Shown: one piece after another, positions 16,423 through 24,588 of the stretch
How the letters are laid out: each line of letters opens with the position of its first letter
How positions within the stretch are numbered: the stretch's first letter is position 1
Assembly (NCBI RefSeq): GCF_016793285.1
Contig: NZ_JAEUMO010000177.1
Span: 1 to 46,025 of the forward strand
Source: Phenylobacterium sp.
GTDB lineage: Bacteria; Pseudomonadota; Alphaproteobacteria; Caulobacterales; Caulobacteraceae
Direction of reading: 5' to 3'
Length of the DNA: 46,025 nucleotides
Translations under genes and position numbers: made by a program
Notes under the pieces: model-generated
Told to the model about the DNA's origin: nothing
Seen by the model: the letters and a program-made list of their open reading frames with translations, nothing else
Databases searched by the model: none

Positions 16423-16794
16423 ATGACCCAACCCATCTTCGAGATCACCAAGGCCGCGACCTTCGACGCGGCGCACTACTTCGCCGACGGGCCCGAGCAC
16501 AGGCCCTATTCGAACCTGCATGGCCACTCGTTCCGGGTGGAGGCCACGGTGCGCGGCCAGACCCGGGAACCGGTGGGCTGGGTCGCCGACCTCGCCGACC
16601 TGGAGTCGGCGCTGAAGGGCGTCGCGGCCGAACTCGACCACGGTCTGCTCAACGAGAAGCCCGGCCTCGAGCGGCCGACCCTGGAGCACATCTGCCTCTA
16701 TTTCGCCGGACGCCTCACGCCGCAGTTCCCCGGCCTGTCGCGCGTGCTCGTCTCGCGCCCCACCATCGGCGAGAGCTGCGCGCTCAACCTCTGA
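16423..16794 (+). CDS. queD: 6-pyruvoyltetrahydropterin/6-carboxytetrahydropterin synthase-like QueD
   Basis: A 123-residue T-fold protein. The zinc ligands are clear: His18 in FDAAHYF and His33/His35 in LHGHSF. The ELDHGLLNE motif with its catalytic Asp-His is present, as is the substrate-anchoring Glu of PTLEHI. The position that holds the catalytic Cys in E. coli QueD (Cys27, four before the first His of HGH) is Tyr29 here (HRPYSNLHGH). The context, directly after queC-queE, argues that it still provides 6-carboxytetrahydropterin for this pathway, perhaps with a changed acid-base mechanism. A different pterin product is the alternative. Confidence 0.85.
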   Translation: MTQPIFEITKAATFDAAHYFADGPEHRPYSNLHGHSFRVEATVRGQTREPVGWVADLADLESALKGVAAELDHGLLNEKPGLERPTLEHICLYFAGRLTPQFPGLSRVLVSRPTIGESCALNL

Positions 16795-16797
16795 CGC

Positions 16798-17301
16798 CTA
16801 CCCGGCCGTCTGTTCGACCGGATCGGTCGAGCGACGGCGCCTGCCCACGTAGCCCGGGTCGTTCCGTCGCCGCCGGTCGGGACCGAAATAGTCCCCGGTG
16901 CGGACGAAGGTGCGCGGATGCTCCACCGCCTGGTGGATCCGTTCGATCACGCCGCGCGCGGTGAGCGGCTTGGCCAGGAACTCGCTGACGCCCGCATCGC
17001 GCGCCTCGCTGACACGCTGGAAGGTGGAGTGGCCGGTGACCATGATCACGGGGCAGAGCTGGTTGGGACTGTCGGGCGAGTTGCGCAGCAGCCGCACGAA
17101 GTCGATCCCGTCCAGGGGCTGCATCGACAGGTCGGTCATCACGATGTCGATGGTGTTGTCCCGCATCGCCTGGAGGCCCTCGGCCCCGTCGTTGGCTTCG
17201 AAGATGTGGACCACCCCGATGGCGCGCAGAATCTCGGCCAGCAGCACGCGCATGTAGTGGTTGTCGTCCACCACCAGAATTCGGAGGAGTTCGTAACGCA
17301 C
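16798..17301 (-). CDS. Single-domain response regulator with basic C-terminal tail
   Basis: A 167-residue protein. The receiver domain spans about 4-125: RILVVDDN with the acidic pair, the phospho-acceptor Asp in VMTDLSMQPLDG, the conserved Thr in IMVTGHS, and the Lys in FLAKPLTARG. There is no DNA-binding domain. The tail FVRTGDYFGPDRRRRNDPGY followed by more arginines is a recurrent ending of such alphaproteobacterial receivers, of unknown function. I chose the GTG at 17301, which has an AGGGAG ribosome site. A longer frame exists, but its start codon (17385) lies in the -35 element of a good promoter (17357-17385). It follows aroC at 162 bases and converges on queD. Confidence 0.85.
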   Translation of the reverse strand: MRYELLRILVVDDNHYMRVLLAEILRAIGVVHIFEANDGAEGLQAMRDNTIDIVMTDLSMQPLDGIDFVRLLRNSPDSPNQLCPVIMVTGHSTFQRVSEARDAGVSEFLAKPLTARGVIERIHQAVEHPRTFVRTGDYFGPDRRRRNDPGYVGRRRRSTDPVEQTAG

Positions 17302-17356
17302 GCGGCTCCCTGGGATACTGAAAATTCGAAAACGGCGCTCGGTGAACGGGGACAGT

Positions 17357-17385
17357 GGATAAGGCGCGCCGCGCGACTCCGTCAA
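17357..17385 (-). promoter_or_regulatory. Promoter of the response-regulator gene
   Basis: On the minus strand TTGACG (17380-17385) is followed after exactly 17 bases by TTATCC (17357-17362). This would start transcription near 17350, about 49 nt before the GTG start. It fixes the short form of the response regulator as the likely product. Confidence 0.6.
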
Positions 17386-17463
17386 CGGAATAGCGCGGGT
17401 ATCTGAACAGATTCTTATGAAGCTTCAGTCGGTTGCCCGGCTGGGTAGTCCGGGCGGTCGGTT

Positions 17464-18576
17464 TCAACCGCGGGGTGGAACGAACGCTTCGCGCCCAAGT
17501 TGAGCGCGGTGTCGCAGAAATGCGTCCGCGAGGACGCACGCCACCATGGCCTCGACCACGGGCACGGCGCGGATGCCCACGCAGGGGTCGTGGCGCCCCT
17601 TGGTCCTGAGTTCGATCTCGTCGCCGGCCTCGTTGATGCTGCGGCGCAGGCTGAGGATGGATGATGTCGGCTTGAAGGCGACGCGCGCCGTCACGGGCTG
17701 GCCCGTGGAGATGCCGCCGAGGATGCCGCCGGCCTGGTTCGACAGGAAGATCGGGCCGTCGTTGCCCATCCGCATCTCGTCGGCGTTCTCCTCGCCGGAC
17801 AGCGCGGCGGCGGCGAACCCCGCGCCGATCTCGACACCCTTGGCCGCATTGATCGACATCAGCGCGGCCGCCAGTTCGGCGTCCAGCTTGGCATAGAGCG
17901 GCGCGCCCCAGCCCGCCGGCACGCCGGTCGCCTCGACGGCCACGACGGCCCCGGTCGACGAACCGGACTTGCGCACCGTCTCCAGGTGGTCCTCCCAGAC
18001 GGGAACGACCTCAGGGTCCGGCGCCCAGAAGGGGTTGTCGGTCGTGACGCCGAAGTCGATCCGTCCGGGGTCCACCGCGTGCGGCCCGATCTGCACGACG
18101 GCGCCGCGGATGGTGACGCCGTCCAGGATCTTGCGCGCCACCGCGCCGGCCGCGACCCGCGCCGCCGTCTCGCGCGCCGACTGGCGCCCGCCGCCCCGAT
18201 AGTCGCGCACGCCGTACTTGGCGAAGTAGGCGTAGTCCGCGTGGCCCGGCCGGAACGCCTGGGCGATCTCGGAGTAGTCGCGGCTGCGCTGGTCGACGTT
18301 CTCGATCATCATCGAGATCGGCGTGCCGGTGGTCACCTGTCCGTCCGTGCGCTCGTCGCTGAACACGCCCGAGAGGATGCGCACCGCGTCCGGCTCCTGG
18401 CGCTGGGTGACGAACTTGCCCTGGCCCGGGCGGCGTCGGTCCAGCCACGGCTGGATGTCGGCCTCGCTGAGTGGGAGGCCCGGGGGACAGCCGTCGACCA
18501 CGCAGCCCAGCGCCGGCCCGTGGCTCTCGCCCCAGGTCGTCACGCGGAAGAGGTGTCCGAAGGTGTTGTGGCTCAT
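17464..18576 (-). CDS. aroC: Chorismate synthase AroC
   Basis: A 370-residue FMN-dependent lyase that makes chorismate from 5-enolpyruvylshikimate 3-phosphate, the last step of the shikimate pathway. The three family signatures are all present: [14 protein letters not shown] near residue 17, the [20 protein letters not shown] region followed by [16 protein letters not shown], and near the C-terminus [17 protein letters not shown]. Length is normal for the bacterial form. ATG 18576 starts the conserved MSHNTFG. It provides the substrate for the chorismate mutase-hisC-tyrA operon at 2317-5222, although it is not linked to it. It follows the 117-aa hypothetical gene by 42 bases. Confidence 0.96.
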   Translation of the reverse strand: MSHNTFGHLFRVTTWGESHGPALGCVVDGCPPGLPLSEADIQPWLDRRRPGQGKFVTQRQEPDAVRILSGVFSDERTDGQVTTGTPISMMIENVDQRSRDYSEIAQAFRPGHADYAYFAKYGVRDYRGGGRQSARETAARVAAGAVARKILDGVTIRGAVVQIGPHAVDPGRIDFGVTTDNPFWAPDPEVVPVWEDHLETVRKSGSSTGAVVAVEATGVPAGWGAPLYAKLDAELAAALMSINAAKGVEIGAGFAAAALSGEENADEMRMGNDGPIFLSNQAGGILGGISTGQPVTARVAFKPTSSILSLRRSINEAGDEIELRTKGRHDPCVGIRAVPVVEAMVACVLADAFLRHRAQLGREAFVPPRG

Positions 18577-18618
18577 GGCGCAGGCTTGATAGCCGACCCG
18601 CCCCCGCGGGCCAAAGGC

Positions 18619-18972
18619 TCAGATGCGCAGATCGAGGAAGTTGCCGTTCGGTCGGATCTCGGCGCGCCGCTGGTTGCCGGCGGCCAGGTCGCGGCGGGCC
18701 GCCTCGACCAGGATCGAGGTCTCGGCGCGGATGCGATCCTGCGAGCTCATCCGGAAGAGGCCGAGCTGGTCGATGCCCTGCTCGGCCATCACCTGGTCGC
18801 GGGTCTGCTGCCGGGCCGCGGCGGCGCTGGAAACGGCGACGACCGGCTTCACCGCCGTCACCGCGGTCGCCAGGTCGGTCGCGACGGCCGCCGCCGGCGC
18901 GCGCGCAGCCGGCGTCAGCGCGGAGGCTGCGGCGCGGGGCGTTGTGCCGATGTGGGACAGGCCGAGGTTCAT
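18619..18972 (-). CDS. Hypothetical Ala-rich protein, 117 aa
   Basis: I do not recognise this protein. The first 55 residues are low-complexity and rich in Ala, Pro and Val. The second half (about 56-117) looks ordered, with amphipathic helices (RDQVMAEQGIDQLGLFRMSSQDRIRAETSILVEAARRDL) and a sharp ending NGNFLDLRI. There is no signal peptide or membrane segment. The frame shows normal GC-rich codon use and is bounded by aroC and the SDR gene on the same strand. No good ribosome site precedes ATG 18972, and a shorter start in the ordered half cannot be excluded. Confidence 0.5.
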   Translation of the reverse strand: MNLGLSHIGTTPRAAASALTPAARAPAAAVATDLATAVTAVKPVVAVSSAAAARQQTRDQVMAEQGIDQLGLFRMSSQDRIRAETSILVEAARRDLAAGNQRRAEIRPNGNFLDLRI

Positions 18973-19087
18973 CGCGCGAGGCGGCGCAACGCGGGCGCCA
19001 CGAAACGCCCGCGCCTGCCCGGCGCGGCCGCGATGGCGGACGCTCCCGCCGCTGCCGACGCAGGGGCGGGAGGTTGAGGTCCGGGGC

Positions 19088-20023
19088 CTACGCCGGCTGC
19101 TTCTGCGCCGGCGTGTTGCCGGGCAGGGGGCCGCGGTTCAGGTCGAAGAACTTGGGAGCCATCTTCGGCACCGCCTCGTCCAGGATCGACTGCACCGTCC
19201 AGCTCTCGCCTTCGGGCTTGCTGACGGTCTCGACCGGCCGGGGCTGGCTGTAGAGGATGATGTTCTCGCCCGACGAGCCGAAGATCTGGCCCGAGACGTG
19301 GGCTGCGGCCGGGGTCACCATGGCGACGGAGAAACGGGCCGGCTGGTCGGCGCGGACCTTCTCGGCCATCACCGCGCGGCGGGCCGCCGCGGCCTCGTCC
19401 TTCACCGGCACCGACTGGGTCATGCGGGTCCAGGCGACCGGAGCCAGGCAGTTCGAGCGCACGTTGTTGCGGGCGCCTTCCATGGCGATGATCCGCGAGA
19501 GTCCGGCGATGCCCATCTTGGCCGCGCCATAGTTGGCCTGGCCGATGTTGCCGAACAGGCCCGACGTCGAGGTGAAGAACATGTAGGCGCCGTCGTTCTG
19601 GTCGCGGAAGTGCTCGATCGTGGCGCGCGCCACGTTGAACGACCCGCGCATGTGGACGCTGATCACCGCGTCCCACTCCGCCTCGCTCATCTTGTGGAAC
19701 ATCACGTCGCGCAGGATGCCGGCCGGGTTGATCACGGCGTGCAGGCCGCCGAACTCCTTCTTGGCCTGCTCGAGCATGCCGTAGCAGGCGTCCAGGTCGG
19801 TCACGCTGTCGGAGTTGGAGACCGCCTTGCCGCCGGCGGCGCGGATCTCGGCGGCGACCGCCTCGGCCGGGCCCGCGGAGCCCTCGTCCTCGCCCTTCAG
19901 GCTGCCGCCCAGGTCGTTGACCACCACCATGGCGCCTTCCTGCGCCGCGATCAGGGCGCAGTCCCGCCCGATGCCGTTGCCGCCGCCCGTGACCAGGACC
20001 ACGCGTCCGTCCAATGCGCCCAT
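19088..20023 (-). CDS. Short-chain dehydrogenase/reductase (3-hydroxyacyl-CoA dehydrogenase-like)
   Basis: A 311-residue classical SDR. The NAD(P) site is VTGGGNGIGR at about 11-20. The catalytic triad is in FTSTSGLFGNIGQANYGAAK (Ser, Tyr, Lys). The long DLGGSLKGEDEGSAGPAEAV insertion after strand 2 and a C-terminal extension of about 60 residues resemble the dehydrogenase domain of multifunctional peroxisomal enzymes (HSD17B4/Fox2), which oxidise 3-hydroxyacyl-CoA or steroids. The exact substrate is inferred only to that level. ATG 20023 has a GGGAGGA ribosome site. It follows the MFS gene by 32 bases and is probably cotranscribed, but the physiological link is not evident. Confidence 0.85.
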   Translation of the reverse strand: MGALDGRVVLVTGGGNGIGRDCALIAAQEGAMVVVNDLGGSLKGEDEGSAGPAEAVAAEIRAAGGKAVSNSDSVTDLDACYGMLEQAKKEFGGLHAVINPAGILRDVMFHKMSEAEWDAVISVHMRGSFNVARATIEHFRDQNDGAYMFFTSTSGLFGNIGQANYGAAKMGIAGLSRIIAMEGARNNVRSNCLAPVAWTRMTQSVPVKDEAAAARRAVMAEKVRADQPARFSVAMVTPAAAHVSGQIFGSSGENIILYSQPRPVETVSKPEGESWTVQSILDEAVPKMAPKFFDLNRGPLPGNTPAQKQPA

Positions 20024-20055
20024 GACCGAAATCCTCCCAAATGAATGGGAGACCT

Positions 20056-21333
20056 CTATTCGAGGCGGTCGGCCCGGCGCAAGTCGGGGAAGAGGCGGGC
20101 CCAGATCGCGGTGACCATGACGGCGCCCACGCCGCCGAACACGGCGGCGCCGACCGGACCCAGCAGGCGGGCCACGATCCCGCTTTCGAACTCGCCCAGT
20201 TCGTTGGAGGCGCCGATGAACACCGAGGAGACCGAGGCGACGCGCCCGCGCATGTGGTCGGGCGTCACCAGTTGCACCAGCGTCTGGCGCACGTAGACGC
20301 TCAGCATGTCGGCCCCGCCCAGCACCGCCAGAGCGGCGACCGACAGCCAGATGAACTTCGACAGGCCGAAGACCACCGTCGCGACGCCGAACGCCGCGAC
20401 GCCCAGGAACATGATCCGCCCGGCGTGCCGGCGGATCGGGTTGGCCGCCAGATAGAGCGCGACGGCGGTCGCGCCGATCGCCGGGCCCGCGCGCAGGATG
20501 CCGAAGCCCTCGGGTCCGACGTGCAGCACGTCGCGGGCGAAGACCGGGAGCAGCGCGGTGGCGCCCCCCAGCAGCACGGCGAACAGGTCGAGAGAGATCG
20601 CGCCGAACACGATCTTCTGCCGCCAGACGTAGGCCAGGCCCTCCTTCACCAGTTGCCAGCGGGACCCTGGGGTCACGTCGGGCTTGGCGTTGCCGCGGAT
20701 CATCACGACCAGCGTCGCCGAGAGGCCGTAGAGGGCGAAGGTGGTGAAGTAGGCCGTCTCGGCCGAGCGCGCGACGAGCAGGCCCGCCGCCGCCGGCCCC
20801 GCGATCGAGGCGGTCTGCCAGGCCAGGGAGTTCCAGGCGATGGCGCGCGGCAGGAGCTTGCGCGGCACCAGCATGGGGCCAAGCGCCGTGTTGGCGGGCG
20901 CGAAGAACGCCCGGCTGGCGCCGAACAGCGCGGCGATCGCCAGCAGCAGGGCGGGCGTCGCCACCTGGTTCACGGTGGCGATGGCCAGCGCCAGCACGCT
21001 GACGATCTCGCCGGTCAGGCAGAGCAGCAGTACCTTCTTGCGGTCGTAGCGGTCGGCCGCCTCGCCGGCCGGCAGCGTCAGCAGGAACACCGGGATGAAG
21101 GCCGCCAGCCCGATCATCCCGACCAGGAAAGCGCTTTCCTCGACCGACCGCGTCTGCCGGGCCAGGGTGTACATCTGCCATCCCATCGCCACGCTCTGGA
21201 TCTGGCTCGCGAAGCTGCCGGTCCACCGCGTACCCCAGAAGACCAGGTAGTCGCGCTCCTTCAGCAGCGCTCGGGCGGAGGGGACGACATCGTCGTCGCT
21301 GGAGGCGTCGGGTGGCGCGGGCGTCTCGGACAT
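20056..21333 (-). CDS. MFS transporter, EntS/MFS_3-like
   Basis: A 425-residue inner-membrane permease with about 12 predicted hydrophobic segments in two halves. The N-terminal half contains the MFS loop 2-3 motif GEAADRYDRKKVL, and the loop between the halves is basic (GNAKPDVTPGSR). The order FWGTRWTGSFASQIQSVAMGWQMY at the start is typical of the enterobactin-exporter-like MFS_3 family. The substrate is unknown. The start ATG 21333 is set by homology; longer frames run through a non-conserved region. It is divergent from the GNAT gene at 21535. Confidence 0.85.
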   Translation of the reverse strand: MSETPAPPDASSDDDVVPSARALLKERDYLVFWGTRWTGSFASQIQSVAMGWQMYTLARQTRSVEESAFLVGMIGLAAFIPVFLLTLPAGEAADRYDRKKVLLLCLTGEIVSVLALAIATVNQVATPALLLAIAALFGASRAFFAPANTALGPMLVPRKLLPRAIAWNSLAWQTASIAGPAAAGLLVARSAETAYFTTFALYGLSATLVVMIRGNAKPDVTPGSRWQLVKEGLAYVWRQKIVFGAISLDLFAVLLGGATALLPVFARDVLHVGPEGFGILRAGPAIGATAVALYLAANPIRRHAGRIMFLGVAAFGVATVVFGLSKFIWLSVAALAVLGGADMLSVYVRQTLVQLVTPDHMRGRVASVSSVFIGASNELGEFESGIVARLLGPVGAAVFGGVGAVMVTAIWARLFPDLRRADRLE

Positions 21334-21379
21334 GGGGCGCCGGTGACCCTGCCTTGCGCCGCACTTCGTCGCAATCCCG

Positions 21380-21408
21380 TTGACGCAGGCCGGCTCTCGC
21401 CCTATCTG
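21380..21408 (+). promoter_or_regulatory. Candidate sigma-70-type promoter upstream of the GNAT gene
   Basis: TTGACG (21380-21385), a 17-base spacer and TATCTG (21403-21408). The predicted start of transcription is about 120 bases before the GNAT start codon. It could drive the GNAT-DUF1285-NUDIX-CCA string. Confidence 0.45.
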
Positions 21409-21534
21409 CGCCGTCCTTGTCCAACGGCCCGGAGGGCCCTTCAGATGCGACGACGTCCGCTGGCCCAGCGCGCCATCTGATCCGCCCGGCGGGCGCCCCC
21501 GTCGCGACGTCGTCCTCGCATCCGAGACAAGCCC

Positions 21535-22053
21535 ATGCCCCCTGAGCCCACGTCCTCCGGCTCCAGCCGGCCCGCGCCGGCGCTCACCTTCGCCAACGAG
21601 GCTCCGGCCCACGCCGCCGAGATCGAGGCGCTGCTGAACCGCGCCTTCGGCCCCGGCCGTTTCGCCAAGTCGTCGGAGCGGGTCCGCGAGTTCGCCGATT
21701 TCGCGCCCGAGATGTCGTTCGTCGCCCTGGAGGCCGGCCGCGTGATCGGGACGGTGCGCATGTGGCGCGCGGCCGTGGGCGAGCAGCCTGTGGCCTTCTT
21801 CGGGCCCATCGCCGTCGAGGAAGGCGACCGCCGCCATGGCCTCGGCATGATGCTGGTCGAGCGCGCCTGCGCCGCCGCCAGGGCCGCGGGCGAGGTCGCC
21901 GTCGTCCTCGTCGGCGACATCCCCTACTTCGGTCGCGCCGGGTTCTCCGTGGCCCCGGGCGTCGCGATGCCCGGTCCCGTCGACCCGAACCGCGTTCTCT
22001 CGCTCAGGTTCCGGGACGTGCCCCTGGACGGCGCGGTTCGCCCCCGAGCTTGA
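21535..22053 (+). CDS. GNAT-family N-acetyltransferase (YhbS-like)
   Basis: A 172-residue acetyl-CoA-dependent acetyltransferase. After about 16 disordered residues the GNAT fold begins (LTFANEAPAHAAEIEALLNRAFGPGRF). The acetyl-CoA pyrophosphate loop is seen as DRRHGLGMMLVERAC, a variant of the usual R/QxxGxG/A, following the central strand FFGPIAVEE. The later motif GDIPYFGRAGFSVAPG is typical of the YhbS-like group, whose substrate is unknown. It opens a plus-strand run, 31 bases before the DUF1285 gene. Confidence 0.83.
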   Translation: MPPEPTSSGSSRPAPALTFANEAPAHAAEIEALLNRAFGPGRFAKSSERVREFADFAPEMSFVALEAGRVIGTVRMWRAAVGEQPVAFFGPIAVEEGDRRHGLGMMLVERACAAARAAGEVAVVLVGDIPYFGRAGFSVAPGVAMPGPVDPNRVLSLRFRDVPLDGAVRPRA

Positions 22054-22084
22054 GGCGACTCCCTCCGGCCCCTACCTTCCCCGG

Positions 22085-22651
22085 GTGAGCGGCGGCCATT
22101 CCAACCTCGAAGGCTTCGCCCGGGCGGCCGAACAGGCCCCGGGTCGCGGCCTGCCGCCCGTCCATCTCTGGAACCCGGCCCACGCTGGCGAGATCGACAT
22201 CGTCATCAAGACCGACGGCCGCTGGATCCATGAGGGCGCGGTGATCTCGCGCGAGGCGCTCGTGCGGCTCTTTTCGACCGTCCTGCGCAAGGACCCCGAC
22301 GGCTTCCATCTCGTGACGCCGGTCGAAAAGATGCGGATCACCGTCGAGGATGCGCCGTTCGTGGCCGTCCGCGTCGACCGAGCCCAGGACGAGAAGGGGG
22401 GCGAGGCGCTGAAGTTCCTCACCAACGTCGGCGACGAGGTCGTGGCCGGCCCGGACCACGCCATCCGCGTCGAAACCGCGCCGGACGGCGAGCCGCGCCC
22501 CTACCTGCATGTCCGCCGCGGCCTGGAGGCCCTGATCGCGCGGCCGGTCTTCTACGAACTGGTGGAGATGGCCGAGGAACGCGACACGCCCGCCGGCCCG
22601 ATGCTCGGCGTCGGCTCCGGCGACGCCTGGTTCGCGCTCGGTCCGGCGTGA
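22085..22651 (+). CDS. DUF1285-family protein
   Basis: A 188-residue protein of the DUF1285 family, recognised from the pattern WNPAHAGEIDIVIKTDGRWIHEGAVISREALVRLFSTVL and the later RPVFYELVEMAEE. Members fold as a small two-domain alpha/beta protein and have no proven function. They are almost always next to the NUDIX/CCA pair in Alphaproteobacteria, as here. Translation begins at a GTG (22085). It ends 7 bases before the NUDIX ATG, whose GGGAGG ribosome site overlaps its stop, so expression is tightly coupled. Confidence 0.85.
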   Translation: MSGGHSNLEGFARAAEQAPGRGLPPVHLWNPAHAGEIDIVIKTDGRWIHEGAVISREALVRLFSTVLRKDPDGFHLVTPVEKMRITVEDAPFVAVRVDRAQDEKGGEALKFLTNVGDEVVAGPDHAIRVETAPDGEPRPYLHVRRGLEALIARPVFYELVEMAEERDTPAGPMLGVGSGDAWFALGPA

Positions 22652-22658
22652 GGGAGGC

Positions 22659-23309
22659 ATGAACGCCCACGGCCCCGTCCACGAGCTCGCCGACTGGATC
22701 GCCGAGCACCTCGACCCGCTGCACGACGAAACCGCGACGGACGGGCGGCGCCGGTCCGACTTCGACCTGACGCCCGGCGGCTGGTCGGGCCAGGAGATCG
22801 GGGACCTGACGCCTGCGGCCGTCCTCATCGGCCTCGTCCAGCGCGACGCCGGCGTGAACGTCCTGCTGACCCGCCGCGCGGACACCCTGCGCCGCCATAC
22901 CGGGCAGGTCGCGCTGCCCGGCGGACGCCGCGATCCCGGCGAGACCGCCGTCCAGACGGCGCTTCGCGAAGCCCACGAGGAGGTCGGACTGGAGCCGCGC
23001 TTCGTGGCGCCCATCGGCCTGTCGACGCCCTACCAGACCGGCACGGGCTATCTGATCACGCCGGTCGTGGGCCTGGTGCGCCCCGGTTTCAGCCTCATCG
23101 CCAACCCCGGCGAGGTGGCCGACATCTTCGAGACCCCGTTCGCCTTCCTGATGGACATGGCCAACTACGAGGAGCACGAGCGCGAGCTGCCCACCGGCGA
23201 GAAGCGCCGCTTCTATGCGACCACCCACGACGAGCAGTACATCTGGGGCGCCACCGCCGGCATCCTGCGCGCCCTCTACGAGCGCCTGTACGGCGCGGCC
23301 CTGGCCTAG
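22659..23309 (+). CDS. NUDIX hydrolase, CoA pyrophosphatase-like
   Basis: A 216-residue NUDIX enzyme. The complete NUDIX box GX5EX7REUXEEXGU lies at about 89-111 (GGRRDPGETAVQTALREAHEEVGL). It is preceded by TLRRHTGQVALPGG, the signature (LLTxRxxxLRxHxGQVxFPGG) of the CoA pyrophosphatase subgroup. It probably cleaves CoA or a related dinucleoside to 3',5'-ADP and phosphopantetheine, with magnesium. The ATG has a strong GGGAGG site. It is followed after 12 bases by the CCA-adding enzyme gene. Specificity for CoA is inferred from the motif alone. Confidence 0.92.
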   Translation: MNAHGPVHELADWIAEHLDPLHDETATDGRRRSDFDLTPGGWSGQEIGDLTPAAVLIGLVQRDAGVNVLLTRRADTLRRHTGQVALPGGRRDPGETAVQTALREAHEEVGLEPRFVAPIGLSTPYQTGTGYLITPVVGLVRPGFSLIANPGEVADIFETPFAFLMDMANYEEHERELPTGEKRRFYATTHDEQYIWGATAGILRALYERLYGAALA

Positions 23310-23321
23310 TAGGCGGGAGCC

Positions 23322-24572
23322 ATGACCGACAGCCTCGGCCTACGCCCCTGGATCACCGCGCCGGCCACGGCGGCGGTCTTCGACGCCCTGGAAGCCGAGG
23401 GCGGGCCGGACTGCGCCCGCTTCGTCGGCGGCTGCGTCCGCAACGCCCTGCTGGGGCGGCCGATCGACGACATCGACATCGCCACCACGCTCACCCCAGA
23501 GCGCGTGACGGCCGCCCTGAAGGCGGCCCGCATCCGGGCCGTTCCCACCGGCATCGAGCACGGCACCGTCACGGCGGTGAATCAGAAGCTGCCGCACGAG
23601 ATCACCACGCTTCGCCGCGACGTCTCGACCGACGGACGCCGTGCGACGGTGGCCTTCACCGACGACTGGGCGCAGGACGCACAGCGCCGCGACTTCACGC
23701 TGAACGCGCTCTACGCACGCCGCGACGGCTCGATCTTCGACCCCACCGGACAGGGCGTGGCCGACGCGCGCGCCGGCCGGATCGTCTTCGTGGGCGACCC
23801 GGAGCAGCGGCTGACCGAGGACCACTTGCGCAACCTGCGCTTCTTCCGTTTCCACGCCTGGTTCGGCAGGGGCGCGCCCGACGCCGCGGCGCTGGCGGCG
23901 TGCGCGAAGCTCAAGGACCAGATCGACCACCTGGCCGCCGAACGCATCTCGAAGGAACTCTTGAAGCTTCTGGCCGCCGACGACCCCAGGGACGCGGTGC
24001 GCCTTATGGCCGGAGCCGGCGTGCTGGAGGTGATCCTGAAGGCGCCGGCCGACCTCGACCGTTTCGACGGCCTGGTGGGCATCGAAGCCGACCAGCTCTT
24101 CGACTGCGACCCGACCCTGCGCCTCGCCGCCCTGCTGCCCGACGACCAGGTCGCCGCGGGCGGGTTCGCCGGTCGCGTCCGCCTCTCCAACGACGACCGC
24201 GACCGCATCCTCGCGGCGCTGGCGCCGATGCCTGAGCTCAGGAGTTGGATGAGCCCGCGCGAGATCCGCCGCGCCGTCTACGCCGTGGGCCAGGAGACCG
24301 TGCGCGACCGCGCCAAGCTGGCCTGGGCGTCCGCGCCCGGCACGGCGGCGGCGATGCAGTGGCGCGGCCTGATCGCCCTGGCCGAGAGCTGGAGCCCGCC
24401 GGCCATGCCGCTCACCGGCGCCGACGTGATGAATGCCGGCGTGCCCAAGGGCCCGCTGGTCGGCCGCGTGCTGAAGGAGGTCGAGGACTGGTGGATCGAC
24501 CACGACTTCCTCGACGACAGGTTCTCCGCCATCGAGAAGCTGAAGGCCGTGGCCCAGGGGATGGCGTACTGA
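23322..24572 (+). CDS. CCA tRNA nucleotidyltransferase / poly(A) polymerase-family protein
   Basis: A 416-residue class II nucleotidyltransferase. The active-site head reads GGCVRNALLGRPIDDIDIAT, with the metal-binding Asp50/Asp52. Next come the RRD motif (TLRRDVSTDGR), a second one in QRRDFTLNAL, and EDHLRNLRFFRFHAWFG. The C-terminal half is the tRNA-binding body and tail. It adds or repairs the CCA end of tRNA. The ATG 23322 has GGGAG upstream. It lies 12 bases after the NUDIX gene and 16 before the amidotransferase gene. Confidence 0.93.
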   Translation: MTDSLGLRPWITAPATAAVFDALEAEGGPDCARFVGGCVRNALLGRPIDDIDIATTLTPERVTAALKAARIRAVPTGIEHGTVTAVNQKLPHEITTLRRDVSTDGRRATVAFTDDWAQDAQRRDFTLNALYARRDGSIFDPTGQGVADARAGRIVFVGDPEQRLTEDHLRNLRFFRFHAWFGRGAPDAAALAACAKLKDQIDHLAAERISKELLKLLAADDPRDAVRLMAGAGVLEVILKAPADLDRFDGLVGIEADQLFDCDPTLRLAALLPDDQVAAGGFAGRVRLSNDDRDRILAALAPMPELRSWMSPREIRRAVYAVGQETVRDRAKLAWASAPGTAAAMQWRGLIALAESWSPPAMPLTGADVMNAGVPKGPLVGRVLKEVEDWWIDHDFLDDRFSAIEKLKAVAQGMAY

Positions 24573-24588
24573 TGCGGCCCGCGCCTCC

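Noticed and set aside
17353-17362. DnaA-box-like AGTGGATAA
   Set aside because: It has one mismatch, stands alone, and lies in the -10 region of a promoter; no origin features are near.
18990-19013. 8-bp GC hairpin between the SDR and 117-residue genes
   Set aside because: Large loop, no T tract, and GC content makes such stems common.
19088-21424. Apparent 778-residue fusion of an unknown protein to the SDR
   Set aside because: The upstream part is an out-of-frame reading of the MFS gene; the SDR has its own ATG (20023) and GGGAGGA ribosome site.
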